Positions 18,092 through 26,093 of a stretch of 43,491 nt of DNA are shown one piece after another. Source of the stretch: Flavobacteriales bacterium (GTDB lineage: Bacteria; Bacteroidota; Bacteroidia; NS11-12g; UBA955). Location of the stretch: positions 1-43,491 of the forward strand of contig NSIB01000006.1 of the NCBI GenBank assembly GCA_002737625.1, written 5' to 3'. Below the pieces are notes generated by a model, which made no database searches, was not told the origin of the DNA, and saw only the letters and a list, made by a program, of their open reading frames with translations. How positions within the stretch are numbered: the first letter of the stretch is position 1; every line of letters starts with the position of its first letter. Made by a program: the position numbers and the translations under genes.

Positions 18092-18927
18092 TAAAAAGAT
18101 TTCGTTACGTTTAGTGTGACCAATGCACTTTCACCACAGCCTTCGCCATTTTTTGCAAATGTTGATTCATTTAAGAAATCGCGGAATATTCGCATCATAT
18201 CGCCGTCATCACCGTTCCATGAAGTTCCTTTCACGTTCCATTCAACTACGCTCCATTTTCCGTTACAATCAATCCTAACCCTGGCGATAATTACGCCAAA
18301 TGCATCTGTTCGGGGGTTATTGTAATTGGAACTCATCGCATATTTCGTGAACTTATTGCTAAAATTCGCCCCTCCCTTATTCCCAGTCACTCGATCGCCA
18401 AAATTACCAGTAACGCCGCCACTTGTGCCTCCTTTACCCGAGCCAGTGCTTCCGGTTCCGTTTTTCCAACCGTTTGGATCGCCTTCGCCACCCTTACCAA
18501 CCCGTTTGCCAATTTTGGTCATATCTACCTTGATTTTCGGATTGTCTGATGCAGGTCGATTTGAACTCGGTGGGTCAATCGGAGGTAGACTCGCACTTTC
18601 TGGTTGCGCTTCACTCGTTACTACTGGACCAGCACCACCACTTTGCGGTTGATTTCTTTGAGGTCCTTGAGAAGGGTCGCCGCCCAATTTTGGTGGAGTT
18701 GGAGATGGGCCGCCATCGGTAGGACGACCAAAACTAGGATCTTCCACCATGCCAAAGTCTAAAATCAAATCCCCTTTCTTATTTTCAAACGGGGGATTTG
18801 GAATCGAAATATGCACAAAATACAGCATCAACAAGATGATTGCAGACGCAATCAGAGCTATCACCCATGAAACAGCGCGCTGGCCGTTTGTAGTTCTAAG
18901 GTTTTCCTCAATTTGATAATGTGCCAT
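18091..18927 (-). CDS. TonB-like energy transducer
   Basis: A 278-residue inner-membrane protein with a short cytoplasmic N-terminus, one transmembrane helix (about 18-40) and a long Pro- and Gly-rich periplasmic linker (about 44-195). A compact C-terminal domain (about 205-278) contains GVIIARVRIDCNGKWSVVEW, like the TonB/TolA C-terminal fold. Predicted role: carrying proton-motive energy to an outer-membrane receptor, possibly the barrel protein encoded two genes upstream. No exbB or exbD gene is in the window. Neighbouring genes overlap by one base at each end (TGATG upstream, TAATG downstream), so the three-gene block is translationally coupled. Confidence 0.8.
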   Translation of the reverse strand: MAHYQIEENLRTTNGQRAVSWVIALIASAIILLMLYFVHISIPNPPFENKKGDLILDFGMVEDPSFGRPTDGGPSPTPPKLGGDPSQGPQRNQPQSGGAGPVVTSEAQPESASLPPIDPPSSNRPASDNPKIKVDMTKIGKRVGKGGEGDPNGWKNGTGSTGSGKGGTSGGVTGNFGDRVTGNKGGANFSNKFTKYAMSSNYNNPRTDAFGVIIARVRIDCNGKWSVVEWNVKGTSWNGDDGDMMRIFRDFLNESTFAKNGEGCGESALVTLNVTKSF

Positions 18928-20045
18928 CAGTTATTCCAATCTAACGCGATATCGGATACCGATAATGTACCCGTTGGCAAAATTTTAATCGTCTCAGCAT
19001 AATCACTTGCCAATCTATCAGATTCAAATCTGCCCAATACTACCTTATATAAACTCGATTTTTTTCCCTTGATTAAACACGCATCAATTCCTAAACGCTG
19101 CCACAATAGACATTCCCTTTCACCCAAAGAAGGAGTGAGGTACGCGCCGCCAACGATTACAAATTTTCCTTTTATCTCGATATTGGCTTGTTTAAATTCA
19201 GCAATACCATCAATTCCTTGAGCATATTTCAACTGGTGCGAAATGACTGTGGATTTGGCTGATTTATCGTCCCCTTCACTTTCGTCGACAATGATAAACT
19301 TGTCAATATTGGATTTGATCGGAGTATTTATCTTGATTTTTTGACTGTCTTGTGGAAATAATGTTGCCATGTGATTCCCAGTGCTCACAGACCAAATCTG
19401 AGCGATGCTTAACAATACGCCGGCTCCAATACTGATAATTGCAAATGATGCCGCCATTCGCCAAAGTACTGGCGTTTTTCTTTTAGATTCTGTAAATTCA
19501 CTGTGCTGCTGTTCTAAAGAAAATTCAGAATCAATCGGAGTACTGTCTATAACTCCATCTATCAACTCAGTATTTTTATCGCCAATCAGTGGCAATGTGG
19601 TTTCAGAACGATAAACGGGTATATCCTTCCAGTGCCAATCGATGATTGGTAAGCCATAAGTTTGCTTACTTAAATTCAAGGTTGGGCTTGCAAGGAAGAA
19701 CAAATCACCCATCGCATTTCTATGAAACTTTCCTAAATCACCCATGGAAATGGCGTGCGTAGTTGTACAATTGGTGTTGAGTGCATTGAACTCTGTAATC
19801 AAAAGATTTGATGATTGTCTGAATTGCAATCCACAGATTTCCTTGAGTTCGTTGGCTACAAATCCATCATCTTCTTGAATATTTGAATTAAAGAAAAGCG
19901 TGTGAATACTGGGCTTGAGTTGACCAGAAAATGGGTTGGCCATGCCATAATTTTTGCGAAGAATAAAAGCACCAAAACCCGGAATTACAGCACATTCGTA
20001 TTTGTATAAAACACGGGTGATTGCCATTACTAATGCGGGATTCAT
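18927..20045 (-). CDS. HU/CCDC81-like domain protein with transmembrane helix and SPOR domain
   Basis: A 372-residue protein. The N-terminal part (about 1-125) resembles the HU-fold of the CCDC81-like prokaryotic family: a start like IPGFGAFIL, then GDLGKFHRN. One transmembrane helix lies at about 197-219, with positive residues before it (ESKRKTPVLWR). The C-terminal part (about 292-357) looks like a SPOR domain (KFVIVGGAYLT, then YKVVLGRFES), which in other proteins binds glycan strands lacking stem peptides. Predicted topology: HU-like domain inside, SPOR in the periplasm. It is the second gene of the barrel operon and overlaps the TonB-like gene by one base. The function of the family is not known to me; a septal or nucleoid-envelope link is inference. 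Confidence 0.78.
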   Translation of the reverse strand: MNPALVMAITRVLYKYECAVIPGFGAFILRKNYGMANPFSGQLKPSIHTLFFNSNIQEDDGFVANELKEICGLQFRQSSNLLITEFNALNTNCTTTHAISMGDLGKFHRNAMGDLFFLASPTLNLSKQTYGLPIIDWHWKDIPVYRSETTLPLIGDKNTELIDGVIDSTPIDSEFSLEQQHSEFTESKRKTPVLWRMAASFAIISIGAGVLLSIAQIWSVSTGNHMATLFPQDSQKIKINTPIKSNIDKFIIVDESEGDDKSAKSTVISHQLKYAQGIDGIAEFKQANIEIKGKFVIVGGAYLTPSLGERECLLWQRLGIDACLIKGKKSSLYKVVLGRFESDRLASDYAETIKILPTGTLSVSDIALDWNN

Positions 20046-20078
20046 AATACAATATTACGGCTATTTTTTAACTCTTCC

Positions 20079-21800
20079 TCAAAACAACGACAGTGATAGT
20101 CCGCCCATTATAGTGGTACCATAGTTTTTATAACCATACCACTGCTGATATTGATTGTTTAGGAGATTGCTACCTTGAATCCAAATCCTACCTTTACCAG
20201 AAAGTCTGTAATCGAGTCGTGCATGAATATCCATATACCCTGGCATTTCCTTGGTTTGAGGCTTCCCATTTACGATGACCTGATTTCGACGCTTGCTTAC
20301 ACCGTCTAAGCCACACTGTATTTCGATTGATTTACCCAAGTAATATTGACCTGATACACCATAGGTAAGAGAGGGTAGATGCCAAGCGTAATCATTTCTA
20401 TCCACGTTGTAACTTATCACTTTGGCATTGGCGGACAATTTCAACTGCTCGCCAATTTTATACTTGACCAAACTCCTAAAATACACACTGTTTACATCGG
20501 CATAGATGAATTGTAAAGAACCTAAACTATCGGACATTGCTTTTTTCTTGCCTGAAACCATCAAAGAATCGGCTCGCGAAACCACCAAAGCGAAGTTTGA
20601 AGAAGAGTTGCCTCCAAAATCCAAAGCAAATTCAGCATTTTCAGTGATTTTCCCTTTGATTCCTAGGTATCCGTTGAATTGTTCGTAGGTGTTTTTAATA
20701 GATACTGAATCGCCAGTAAATGGCACAAATGAATTCATTCTACGGAAACTATTCTTCTTTAATCCACCATCAATTCCGCCATAGATTTTCAAGTTGAGTC
20801 CTGTAAGCGTCTTTTCCACTTCTAGATACGGGTTGACATATAATTTGCTTGTCGTGTTTAGTGTGTCGATGGTCTGTGTCCAATTTGTTAATAGCACACC
20901 AAATTTCACATCCAACTTAGTGGGTTGATGGTTGAATTTTACATAAGGTAGGGCATCAATAAATAACTGTTTGTTTTGACTCAAACCATTGAATTTATTG
21001 GTGTCTGGCTTTTGCTGCATATCTAAATATGTGGCACTCAAATCAGCACCCCAAATTACATTTTTCACCCGATGGGAAACATTGAGATAACCGCTAAAAT
21101 CCATTTCTTTTTGATAAAATGATCCAGTATTAAATGCCTGTGCGGCAATGCCAGTATGGATTGAAGGCCTTTTCCCGCTGGCGATGAGATCGTAATCTAC
21201 ACCCAAACCAAAATGGTTGCTTATTTTTCCGGTGTTAGTGATGCTTGGTTTATCATAGGCCGAATCCTTTGCGAAGAAATTGATTTTATCGATGTTGTAA
21301 AAAACCTTTGTTTCTAAGCCGGAATTCTGGAAATATTTGGCTCCTTTTAATTGGAATTTATTGGTTGAAAATTCGCGAATAGAATTGGCTGGGTTGGCAT
21401 TTAAATGTAAGCCACTGAAATTGTAGCTGTAATTCGGATTGGCTTTGCTACTTAAATAGAGTTCTCCGAGGATATGCCCATAATTACCGCCGCCAATTCT
21501 GGCGTAATTGGATAGGTAAACAGAATCTGAACTCTTATCCTTTAGTTTTTCGGGCTGCACTGGACGAATGATCTTTCTCGTATTCCAAGCAAATTCAGGT
21601 GTTTCGAACTTAACATTAATTTTGGGGTTTTCCGAGCGGGGTACAGTTGGATCTAATACCAACTTTGAGGATGGGATGAGTTTGGGCTCGAATTTGGTGG
21701 TTACCTGACGCGACGAATTGTCGATTCCTCGATTTCCTGGTTGGGCAACAATAGACGCACCAACAAGCGTTGTAAGTCCAATTAGAATAACACTTTTCAT
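20079..21800 (-). CDS. Outer-membrane beta-barrel protein, TonB-dependent-receptor-like
   Basis: A 573-residue protein with a signal peptide (MKSVILIGLTTLVGASIVAQ). From about residue 90 there is a long series of alternating hydrophobic/polar strands typical of outer-membrane barrels, ending in NYGTTIMGGLSLSLF with a terminal Phe. The last segment (LNNQYQQWYGYKNYG) resembles the C-terminal strands of TonB-dependent receptors. No plug domain is visible, since the region before the barrel is short and Pro/Lys-rich. It is the first gene of the operon with the HU/SPOR, TonB-like and folC genes. Substrate unknown. Confidence 0.75.
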   Translation of the reverse strand: MKSVILIGLTTLVGASIVAQPGNRGIDNSSRQVTTKFEPKLIPSSKLVLDPTVPRSENPKINVKFETPEFAWNTRKIIRPVQPEKLKDKSSDSVYLSNYARIGGGNYGHILGELYLSSKANPNYSYNFSGLHLNANPANSIREFSTNKFQLKGAKYFQNSGLETKVFYNIDKINFFAKDSAYDKPSITNTGKISNHFGLGVDYDLIASGKRPSIHTGIAAQAFNTGSFYQKEMDFSGYLNVSHRVKNVIWGADLSATYLDMQQKPDTNKFNGLSQNKQLFIDALPYVKFNHQPTKLDVKFGVLLTNWTQTIDTLNTTSKLYVNPYLEVEKTLTGLNLKIYGGIDGGLKKNSFRRMNSFVPFTGDSVSIKNTYEQFNGYLGIKGKITENAEFALDFGGNSSSNFALVVSRADSLMVSGKKKAMSDSLGSLQFIYADVNSVYFRSLVKYKIGEQLKLSANAKVISYNVDRNDYAWHLPSLTYGVSGQYYLGKSIEIQCGLDGVSKRRNQVIVNGKPQTKEMPGYMDIHARLDYRLSGKGRIWIQGSNLLNNQYQQWYGYKNYGTTIMGGLSLSLF

Positions 21801-21926
21801 GTAATTACAAAATTCAATGAATCATTCCTTAGGATACACACCGTTTTTGAGGGTGTCTAAAAAATATAACGGAATTGTGCATGACAGGGTTTTAATGAAA
21901 GTAATTCAGAAAATTTATTGAAATAG

Positions 21927-21957
21927 TTGAAGTATTTGTTGGTTATCCTTATCTTTG
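21927..21957 (+). promoter_or_regulatory. rplU-rpmA promoter
   Basis: TTG (21927-21929), 20 nt, TATCTTTG (21950-21957): a perfect match to the Bacteroidota consensus. The predicted start site is about 5 nt downstream, giving a leader of about 15 nt before the rplU ATG at 21977. Confidence 0.75.
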
Positions 21958-21976
21958 CAGCCCAATTCACGGATTT

Positions 21977-22285
21977 ATGTACGCCATTGTTGAAATAGCC
22001 GGAAGGCAATACAGGGTAGAAGAGAACAAGCATCTTGTTGTCAATCGTCTACAAGCAGAAGCAGGCTCAACCATTGAGTTTGATAGAGTATTAATGGTTG
22101 GTGGTGATAAAATCAAGGTGGGTGCCCCCACAGTTGATGGAGCCACAGTAACAGCCACAGTTAAAGAGCACGGAAAAGGTGACAAAGTATTGGTATTCAA
22201 GAAGAAAAGAAGAAAAGGATACCAAAAAATGAATGGATTCCGACACTATTTAACATTATTAAAAATCGAAAGTATTAAAGCCTAA
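21977..22285 (+). CDS. rplU: 50S ribosomal protein L21 (bL21)
   Basis: A large-subunit ribosomal protein of 102 residues that contacts 23S rRNA. It begins MYAIVEIAGRQYRVEE, the standard L21 N-terminus, and contains the C-terminal basic segment KKKRRKGYQKMNGFRHY, typical of the family (KRRRRKxYRRxxGHRQ). Paired with rpmA after 15 nt, as in most bacteria, and driven by a clear promoter. Confidence 0.97.
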   Translation: MYAIVEIAGRQYRVEENKHLVVNRLQAEAGSTIEFDRVLMVGGDKIKVGAPTVDGATVTATVKEHGKGDKVLVFKKKRRKGYQKMNGFRHYLTLLKIESIKA

Positions 22286-22300
22286 TTATAGAAGAACGTC

Positions 22301-22558
22301 ATGGCACACAAAAAAGGTGCGGGTAGCACAAAAAACGGTAGAGAATCACACAGTAAGCGCCTAGGAGTTAAAATCTATGGTGGCCAAGTTGTGAGGGCTG
22401 GTAATATTATTGTTCGTCAACGTGGAACAAAACATCATCCAGATGTGAACGTTGGTATTGGTAAAGATCATACTTTGTTCGCTTTGTCTGATGGAATTGT
22501 AGTATTCCGTAAGAGCAGAGAAGGAAGAAGTTTTATCTCTGTTCAAGGTCAATCCTAA
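22301..22558 (+). CDS. rpmA: 50S ribosomal protein L27 (bL27)
   Basis: A large-subunit ribosomal protein whose N-terminus reaches the peptidyl transferase centre. The 85-residue protein begins [20 protein letters not shown], the canonical L27 start without the cleavable extension found in Firmicutes. It continues with [22 protein letters not shown]. Second gene of the rplU-rpmA pair, followed by a strong terminator. Confidence 0.97.
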   Translation: MAHKKGAGSTKNGRESHSKRLGVKIYGGQVVRAGNIIVRQRGTKHHPDVNVGIGKDHTLFALSDGIVVFRKSREGRSFISVQGQS

Positions 22559-22580
22559 TTATTTAAAAAATAAATATCAC

Positions 22581-22611
22581 AAAAAGGGGAAGGCAACTTC
22601 CCCTTTTTTTT
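22581..22611. terminator. Terminator after rpmA
   Basis: A hairpin with stem GGGGAAG (22586-22592) and CTTCCCC (22597-22603) around a GCAA loop, extended by A5/T5 pairs (22581-22585 with 22604-22608) and followed by an uninterrupted T-run to 22611. The A-run on the other side would also allow termination on the minus strand. The next gene's -7 box begins at the end of the T-run. Confidence 0.88.
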
Positions 22612-22618
22612 ATTTTTG
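22611..22618 (+). promoter_or_regulatory. -7 element for the thioesterase gene
   Basis: TATTTTTG is an exact TAnnTTTG match directly after the rpmA terminator. Its last base is 8 nt from the ATG at 22626, so the leader would be 2-4 nt. No TTG is at the expected -33 position, which lies inside the terminator hairpin, so the call is tentative. Confidence 0.45.
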
Positions 22619-22625
22619 CATCACC

Positions 22626-23144
22626 ATGACAAACCTCACTCCAAAATATCCCTCGGATTCATTTACGCTTATGAATGAAATTGTATTGCCTAACGATACC
22701 AATACATTGGGAAATTTGATGGGAGGTAGACTGTTGCATTGGATGGATATTTGTGCGGCTATAGCCGCCCAAAAACACAGCCATCATATTGTGGTTACAG
22801 CAGCAGTCGACAGTGTTTCGTTCAAAGAAAGCATTCGATTGGGAGATGTAGTTACGCTCAAAGCCTATGTATCTAGGGCATATAATTCTAGTATGGAAGT
22901 ATTTATTGAAGTATTTGCAGAAAATTTGCCTTCGGGCGGTAGGGTGAAATCCAATGAAGCCTATTATACATTTGTGGCATTAGATGGTAGAAATAAACCT
23001 GTAACAGTTCCAGAGTTGACTCCACAAACGGAAGAGGAAGTGCTCAAGTATGAGGGTGCTTTACGCAGACGTCAGGTAAGATTGATTCTCGCTGGCAAAA
23101 TGAAGCCAGAAGATGCGCAAGAGTTAAAAAATCTCTTTGTATAA
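22626..23144 (+). CDS. Acyl-CoA thioesterase, hot-dog fold
   Basis: A 172-residue cytoplasmic hydrolase of acyl-CoA esters. The N-terminal hot-dog region shows NDTNTLGNLMGGRLLHWMD, matching the N-x-x-G-x-x-x-GG motif of YciA/BFIT/BACH-type thioesterases, where the Asn/Asp around the helix is catalytic. It continues with AAVDSVSFKESIRLGDVV. The C-terminal 40 residues (RRRQVRLILAGKMK) are basic and helical. Alone between the rpmA terminator and a convergent dioxygenase. Substrate chain length cannot be told. Confidence 0.88.
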   Translation: MTNLTPKYPSDSFTLMNEIVLPNDTNTLGNLMGGRLLHWMDICAAIAAQKHSHHIVVTAAVDSVSFKESIRLGDVVTLKAYVSRAYNSSMEVFIEVFAENLPSGGRVKSNEAYYTFVALDGRNKPVTVPELTPQTEEEVLKYEGALRRRQVRLILAGKMKPEDAQELKNLFV

Positions 23145-23178
23145 TAACCTAAGTCGCTTTTGTCGCTAGTTGCGTAGT

Positions 23179-24117
23179 TTATTTGATTAATCCAATCTCC
23201 CTTAATCGTTCCAATAGAAACTCCATAGCGGTGCAATCTCTATACTTTTTTGGATTTTCTTCGGAAATACACTGAGGCAAACAATTTAACGGTACCGACG
23301 GTCTTGGATGAAGAAAGAATGGAATACTGTAGCGCGGCTTTCCCCATTGATTCTTGGGTGGATTTACTACCCGATGCGTTGTGCTTTTTAACTGGTCATT
23401 GGTCAATCGTTGTAACATATCCCCCACATTTACAACAATATGGTCCTCAACTTCAGTTACCCCAATCCACTGATCGTGTTTGTTGAGTACTTCTAATCCA
23501 TCAGCACTGGCACCTACCAATAAGGTGATTAGATTTATATCCTCGTGTTCTCCGGCTCTGATAGCCTCTTTTGGATCACCCGTAATCGGTGGGTAATGTA
23601 TGGCTCTTAAAATGCTATTTCCTTTGGTAACGCGATCATCAAAATAGAATTCATCCAATTTCAAATGCAATGCGATCGCCCTTAATATTTGAACACCCGT
23701 ATTTTCAAGTGCACGAAAAACATCTTCACCAGCTACATTGAAATTCAACAGTTCAGTAACTTGTTTGTTGGCTGGATAGGGGTGGTCTTCCAGTATTTGG
23801 TATTGTCCAAAATGCCAAAATTCCTTTAAATCGCCAGCGTTTTGGTTCTTTGCGTGTTCTTTTCCAAACCCCGTGTATCCTCTTTGACCCCCACCTTCAG
23901 TATCGCCGTATTTTAATTTATTCGATTCTGGTAATGAGAAGAAATTGGCAACCTCTTGATAGAGAACCTTTAATGTGTCTGTTGGAATTCTGTGATTTCG
24001 TATGGCAACAAATCCGATTTGTTCGTAGGCATTGCCTAACTCCGCAACAAACTCACTTTTTTGTTCGGCGGAACCTTCGATGAAATGAGATAAATCTAAT
24101 TTGGGAATGGATTGCAT
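23179..24117 (-). CDS. 2-oxoglutarate/Fe(II) dioxygenase, isopenicillin-N-synthase-like family
   Basis: A 312-residue non-haem iron oxygenase. Metal ligands are visible as His191 and Asp193 (EHEDIN) and His248 (TTHRVV). Arg262 and Ser264 (RYS) form the 2-oxoglutarate-binding RxS motif. The N-terminal DIOX_N region (IPKLDLSHF, then IGFVAIRNHRIP) is typical of the plant-like and isopenicillin N synthase superfamily. Substrate unknown; no biosynthetic cluster surrounds it, so an ordinary metabolic role is as likely as a specialised one. A near-consensus -7 box ends 5 nt from the start. Confidence 0.9.
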   Translation of the reverse strand: MQSIPKLDLSHFIEGSAEQKSEFVAELGNAYEQIGFVAIRNHRIPTDTLKVLYQEVANFFSLPESNKLKYGDTEGGGQRGYTGFGKEHAKNQNAGDLKEFWHFGQYQILEDHPYPANKQVTELLNFNVAGEDVFRALENTGVQILRAIALHLKLDEFYFDDRVTKGNSILRAIHYPPITGDPKEAIRAGEHEDINLITLLVGASADGLEVLNKHDQWIGVTEVEDHIVVNVGDMLQRLTNDQLKSTTHRVVNPPKNQWGKPRYSIPFFLHPRPSVPLNCLPQCISEENPKKYRDCTAMEFLLERLREIGLIK

Positions 24118-24121
24118 GGTG

Positions 24122-24129
24122 CGAATTTA
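24122..24129 (-). promoter_or_regulatory. Possible -7 element of the dioxygenase gene
   Basis: TAAATTCG on the minus strand matches TAnnTTTG except at one position. Its last base is 5 nt from the dioxygenase ATG (24117). No TTG at the proper distance was found. Confidence 0.3.
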
Positions 24130-24151
24130 CCATACTATAACAAGAATTGTA

Positions 24152-24388
24152 TTATCCGATGGAGTGAAATAATTTAGAATCACTCTCCTCCAATATTATG
24201 GATAGGGTAGTTGAATTTGGCGAAATCATTAGGGTATCCATATCATACATGGCCTGATAAATTTCTTGAAAATACATAGTCCATTCAGGGTGCTCATAAA
24301 TATTGTCCTTTATGTAAGCCGCTATTTCAGCATTGGCTTCACCATAATAATAAAGAAGTAGGTCTGAGTGTGATAATGGTCTTGTCAT
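24152..24388 (-). CDS. Small protein partner of the sigma factor, unknown function
   Basis: A 78-residue protein beginning MTRPLSHSDLLLYYYGEAN; an in-frame ATG at 24412 would add 8 residues. It is helical and rather acidic: a DLLLYYYGE start, a middle part EHPEWTMYFQEIYQAM and a C-terminal SPNSTTLSIILEES. It lies directly downstream of the sigma factor gene on the same strand. From memory, small proteins of this pattern (a Y-GE start and a SPS-x3-I-x-x-IL tail) accompany sigma factors in Bacteroidota. Its arrangement resembles the cytoplasmic part of anti-sigma factors, but it has no zinc-binding Cys/His set and no membrane helix. Anti-sigma or regulatory function is inference. Confidence 0.6.
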   Translation of the reverse strand: MTRPLSHSDLLLYYYGEANAEIAAYIKDNIYEHPEWTMYFQEIYQAMYDMDTLMISPNSTTLSIILEESDSKLFHSIG

Positions 24389-24432
24389 ATGCTTGGCTAA
24401 AACGACAAACATATAACGGACCTAAAATCAGA

Positions 24433-25014
24433 TTATTTTACTTTGGCAACACTTTTTTGCATCTTTTTTCGCAGGTTCAAAATTGCGTAGTGCATTCTGC
24501 CGATACATGTGTTGATATTGGTTTCCGTAAGGGCTGCAATTTCTTTGAAACTGAGGTCGGCATATTGACGTAAAATCAATACTTCGCGTTGATCTTCAGG
24601 CAATTCCCAGATCCATTGACGTAAAATATCAATGTCGTCCTTAGCAACCCTGTATTCTTCCTGACTTTCAACAGTAATACCCAGACTATCAAAAACATCG
24701 CGACCTTCAGTATCCACAACTACGGGCATCCTTTTTCTTGCGCGAATCGTATCGATGCTCATATTGCGAGCGATACGAAGTACCCAAGGTAGGAATTTGT
24801 CTTCGTGATTGTATTTGCCTTTCTGGATGCTATGAATCACCTTAATGAAGGTTTCCTGAAAGATATCTTCAGCAACGTAACGATCGCCTACAAGCAAATA
24901 AATACTCGAAAGGATCCGAGATCTATGGCGTTTTAGTAAAGTTTCAAATGCTGCGTTGTTACCGTCAATGTAACGTTTAATCAGCACGCCGTCGGTTATC
25001 AATGGTGTAGTCAT
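24433..25014 (-). CDS. ECF-type RNA polymerase sigma factor
   Basis: A 193-residue sigma-70 family protein of the group 4 (ECF) size. Region 2 is at about residues 20-90: LLKRHRSRILSSIY, then AEDIFQETFIKVIHSI and WVLRIARNMSIDTIR. Region 4 is near the C-terminus: LPEDQREVLILRQYADLSFKEIA, then INTCIGRMHYAILNLRK as the recognition helix. The start is set at ATG 25014 because a strong Shine-Dalgarno sequence precedes it; the frame extends 31 codons further upstream without homology. Between fmt and a small helical protein on the same strand. Its target genes cannot be read from this window. Confidence 0.88.
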   Translation of the reverse strand: MTTPLITDGVLIKRYIDGNNAAFETLLKRHRSRILSSIYLLVGDRYVAEDIFQETFIKVIHSIQKGKYNHEDKFLPWVLRIARNMSIDTIRARKRMPVVVDTEGRDVFDSLGITVESQEEYRVAKDDIDILRQWIWELPEDQREVLILRQYADLSFKEIAALTETNINTCIGRMHYAILNLRKKMQKSVAKVK

Positions 25015-25018
25015 AATA

Positions 25019-25028
25019 CTCCTCCTTT
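25019..25028 (-). promoter_or_regulatory. Strong Shine-Dalgarno sequence of the sigma factor gene
   Basis: AAAGGAGGAG on the minus strand, with AGGAGG ending 6 nt before the ATG at 25014. It decides the start over the longer reading frame and is striking because nearly all other genes in the window lack such a site. Confidence 0.7.
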
Positions 25029-25169
25029 GCAGGTTAAAATTGGCTTTAATAAGGCAAGATTTGGTTGAGTATTTTTCTACGTATAGGCGTTTCTGATTTT
25101 GTATCAATGGTAAATCAATGCAATAAAATTGGTAATTGCAAATTTTAATTGTGAAAAACTTAAAAAAAG

Positions 25170-26087
25170 TTATTTCAATCCATGAATAAATTCTGTGGCC
25201 ATCATTTTGGGCTTGCCTGGCAATTGCATTTGGGTTACTTTATAATAGCCATCATGAAGACAAATAATTAGTTGGCGAGATTCAATGGAAATAGATGTTT
25301 GTAAAAAAGGTCCAAGGAGTCCCAATTTTTCGCCACTGAGTATTTTCATATCGCCCCATTGACTTTGAATCCAAGCGCCTGGAAAGGGACTCAAGCCTCT
25401 TACTTTGTTGTGAAAGTCATGAAGTGATAGATTTAAATCCAACTCGGCAAATTCTCGATGTAATTTCGGTGCCGTTTTAAGTTCCGCGCTAAAATCTTGG
25501 GGAGTCGTATGGCAATCGCCATCAGAAACCATCTTCAACGAATGTGCGATCAATCCCGCGCCTTCAACCATCATCCGATCATGTAATTCACCTACCGATT
25601 CGTTTTCGCCAATTGACAGCTCTGTTTTTGCGATAATGTCCCCGGTGTCTATTTCATGTTTTAAGAAAAATGTGGTCAAGCCCGTTGTTATTTCCCCATT
25701 AATAATTGCATGATGAATGGGTGCAGCTCCCCTGTATTGTGGAAGTAAAGAACCGTGCAAGTTGATGGTTCCAAGGGTAGGGAACGACCATACTTTTTCT
25801 GGAAGTATCCTAAACGCGATAACTACACCTAAGTTTGGATTCAATGATTCCAATTCGTTCATGAAATCTTCAGATTTCAAATTGGCAGGTTGTAATATTT
25901 TTAAACCTAGTTCATTCGCTTTGCGTTTAACGGCACTTTCCGCAACTTTTTGACCTCGACCTGCCGGTTTATCCATTGCTGTAATTACCCCTACCACATT
26001 GTAACCGCTGTTTACGATTTTTTCCAAAGAAAATGCGGCAAAATCTGGAGTTCCAAAAAAAATGATTCGTAGGTTAGACTGTCCCAT
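25170..26087 (-). CDS. fmt: Methionyl-tRNA formyltransferase
   Basis: Formylates initiator Met-tRNA using 10-formyl-tetrahydrofolate. About 305 residues from ATG 26087 (MGQSNLRIIFFGTPDFAAFSLE); the frame opens 10 codons earlier but the promoter box lies there. Seen: the N-terminal FGTPDFA, the catalytic region GTINLHGSLLPQYRGAAPI with Asn and His, then DTGDI with the catalytic Asp. A C-terminal domain (about 205-305) with LSPFPGAW follows. Ordinary length. Divergent from the large secreted protein gene; 155 nt upstream of the sigma factor. Confidence 0.94.
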   Translation of the reverse strand: MGQSNLRIIFFGTPDFAAFSLEKIVNSGYNVVGVITAMDKPAGRGQKVAESAVKRKANELGLKILQPANLKSEDFMNELESLNPNLGVVIAFRILPEKVWSFPTLGTINLHGSLLPQYRGAAPIHHAIINGEITTGLTTFFLKHEIDTGDIIAKTELSIGENESVGELHDRMMVEGAGLIAHSLKMVSDGDCHTTPQDFSAELKTAPKLHREFAELDLNLSLHDFHNKVRGLSPFPGAWIQSQWGDMKILSGEKLGLLGPFLQTSISIESRQLIICLHDGYYKVTQMQLPGKPKMMATEFIHGLK

Positions 26088-26093
26088 TGAATA

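Noticed and set aside
18326-18652. 108-codon plus-strand ORF rich in proline and leucine
   Set aside because: It is the antisense shadow of the Pro/Gly-rich linker of the TonB-like gene; low complexity keeps the frame open.
23145-23178. Short repeated TCGCT in the gap between thioesterase and dioxygenase
   Set aside because: A direct repeat of 5 bases is expected by chance and forms no hairpin.
25157-25171. Small inverted repeat AACTT/AAGTT after fmt as a terminator
   Set aside because: The stem is only 5 A/T-rich pairs, too weak to call.
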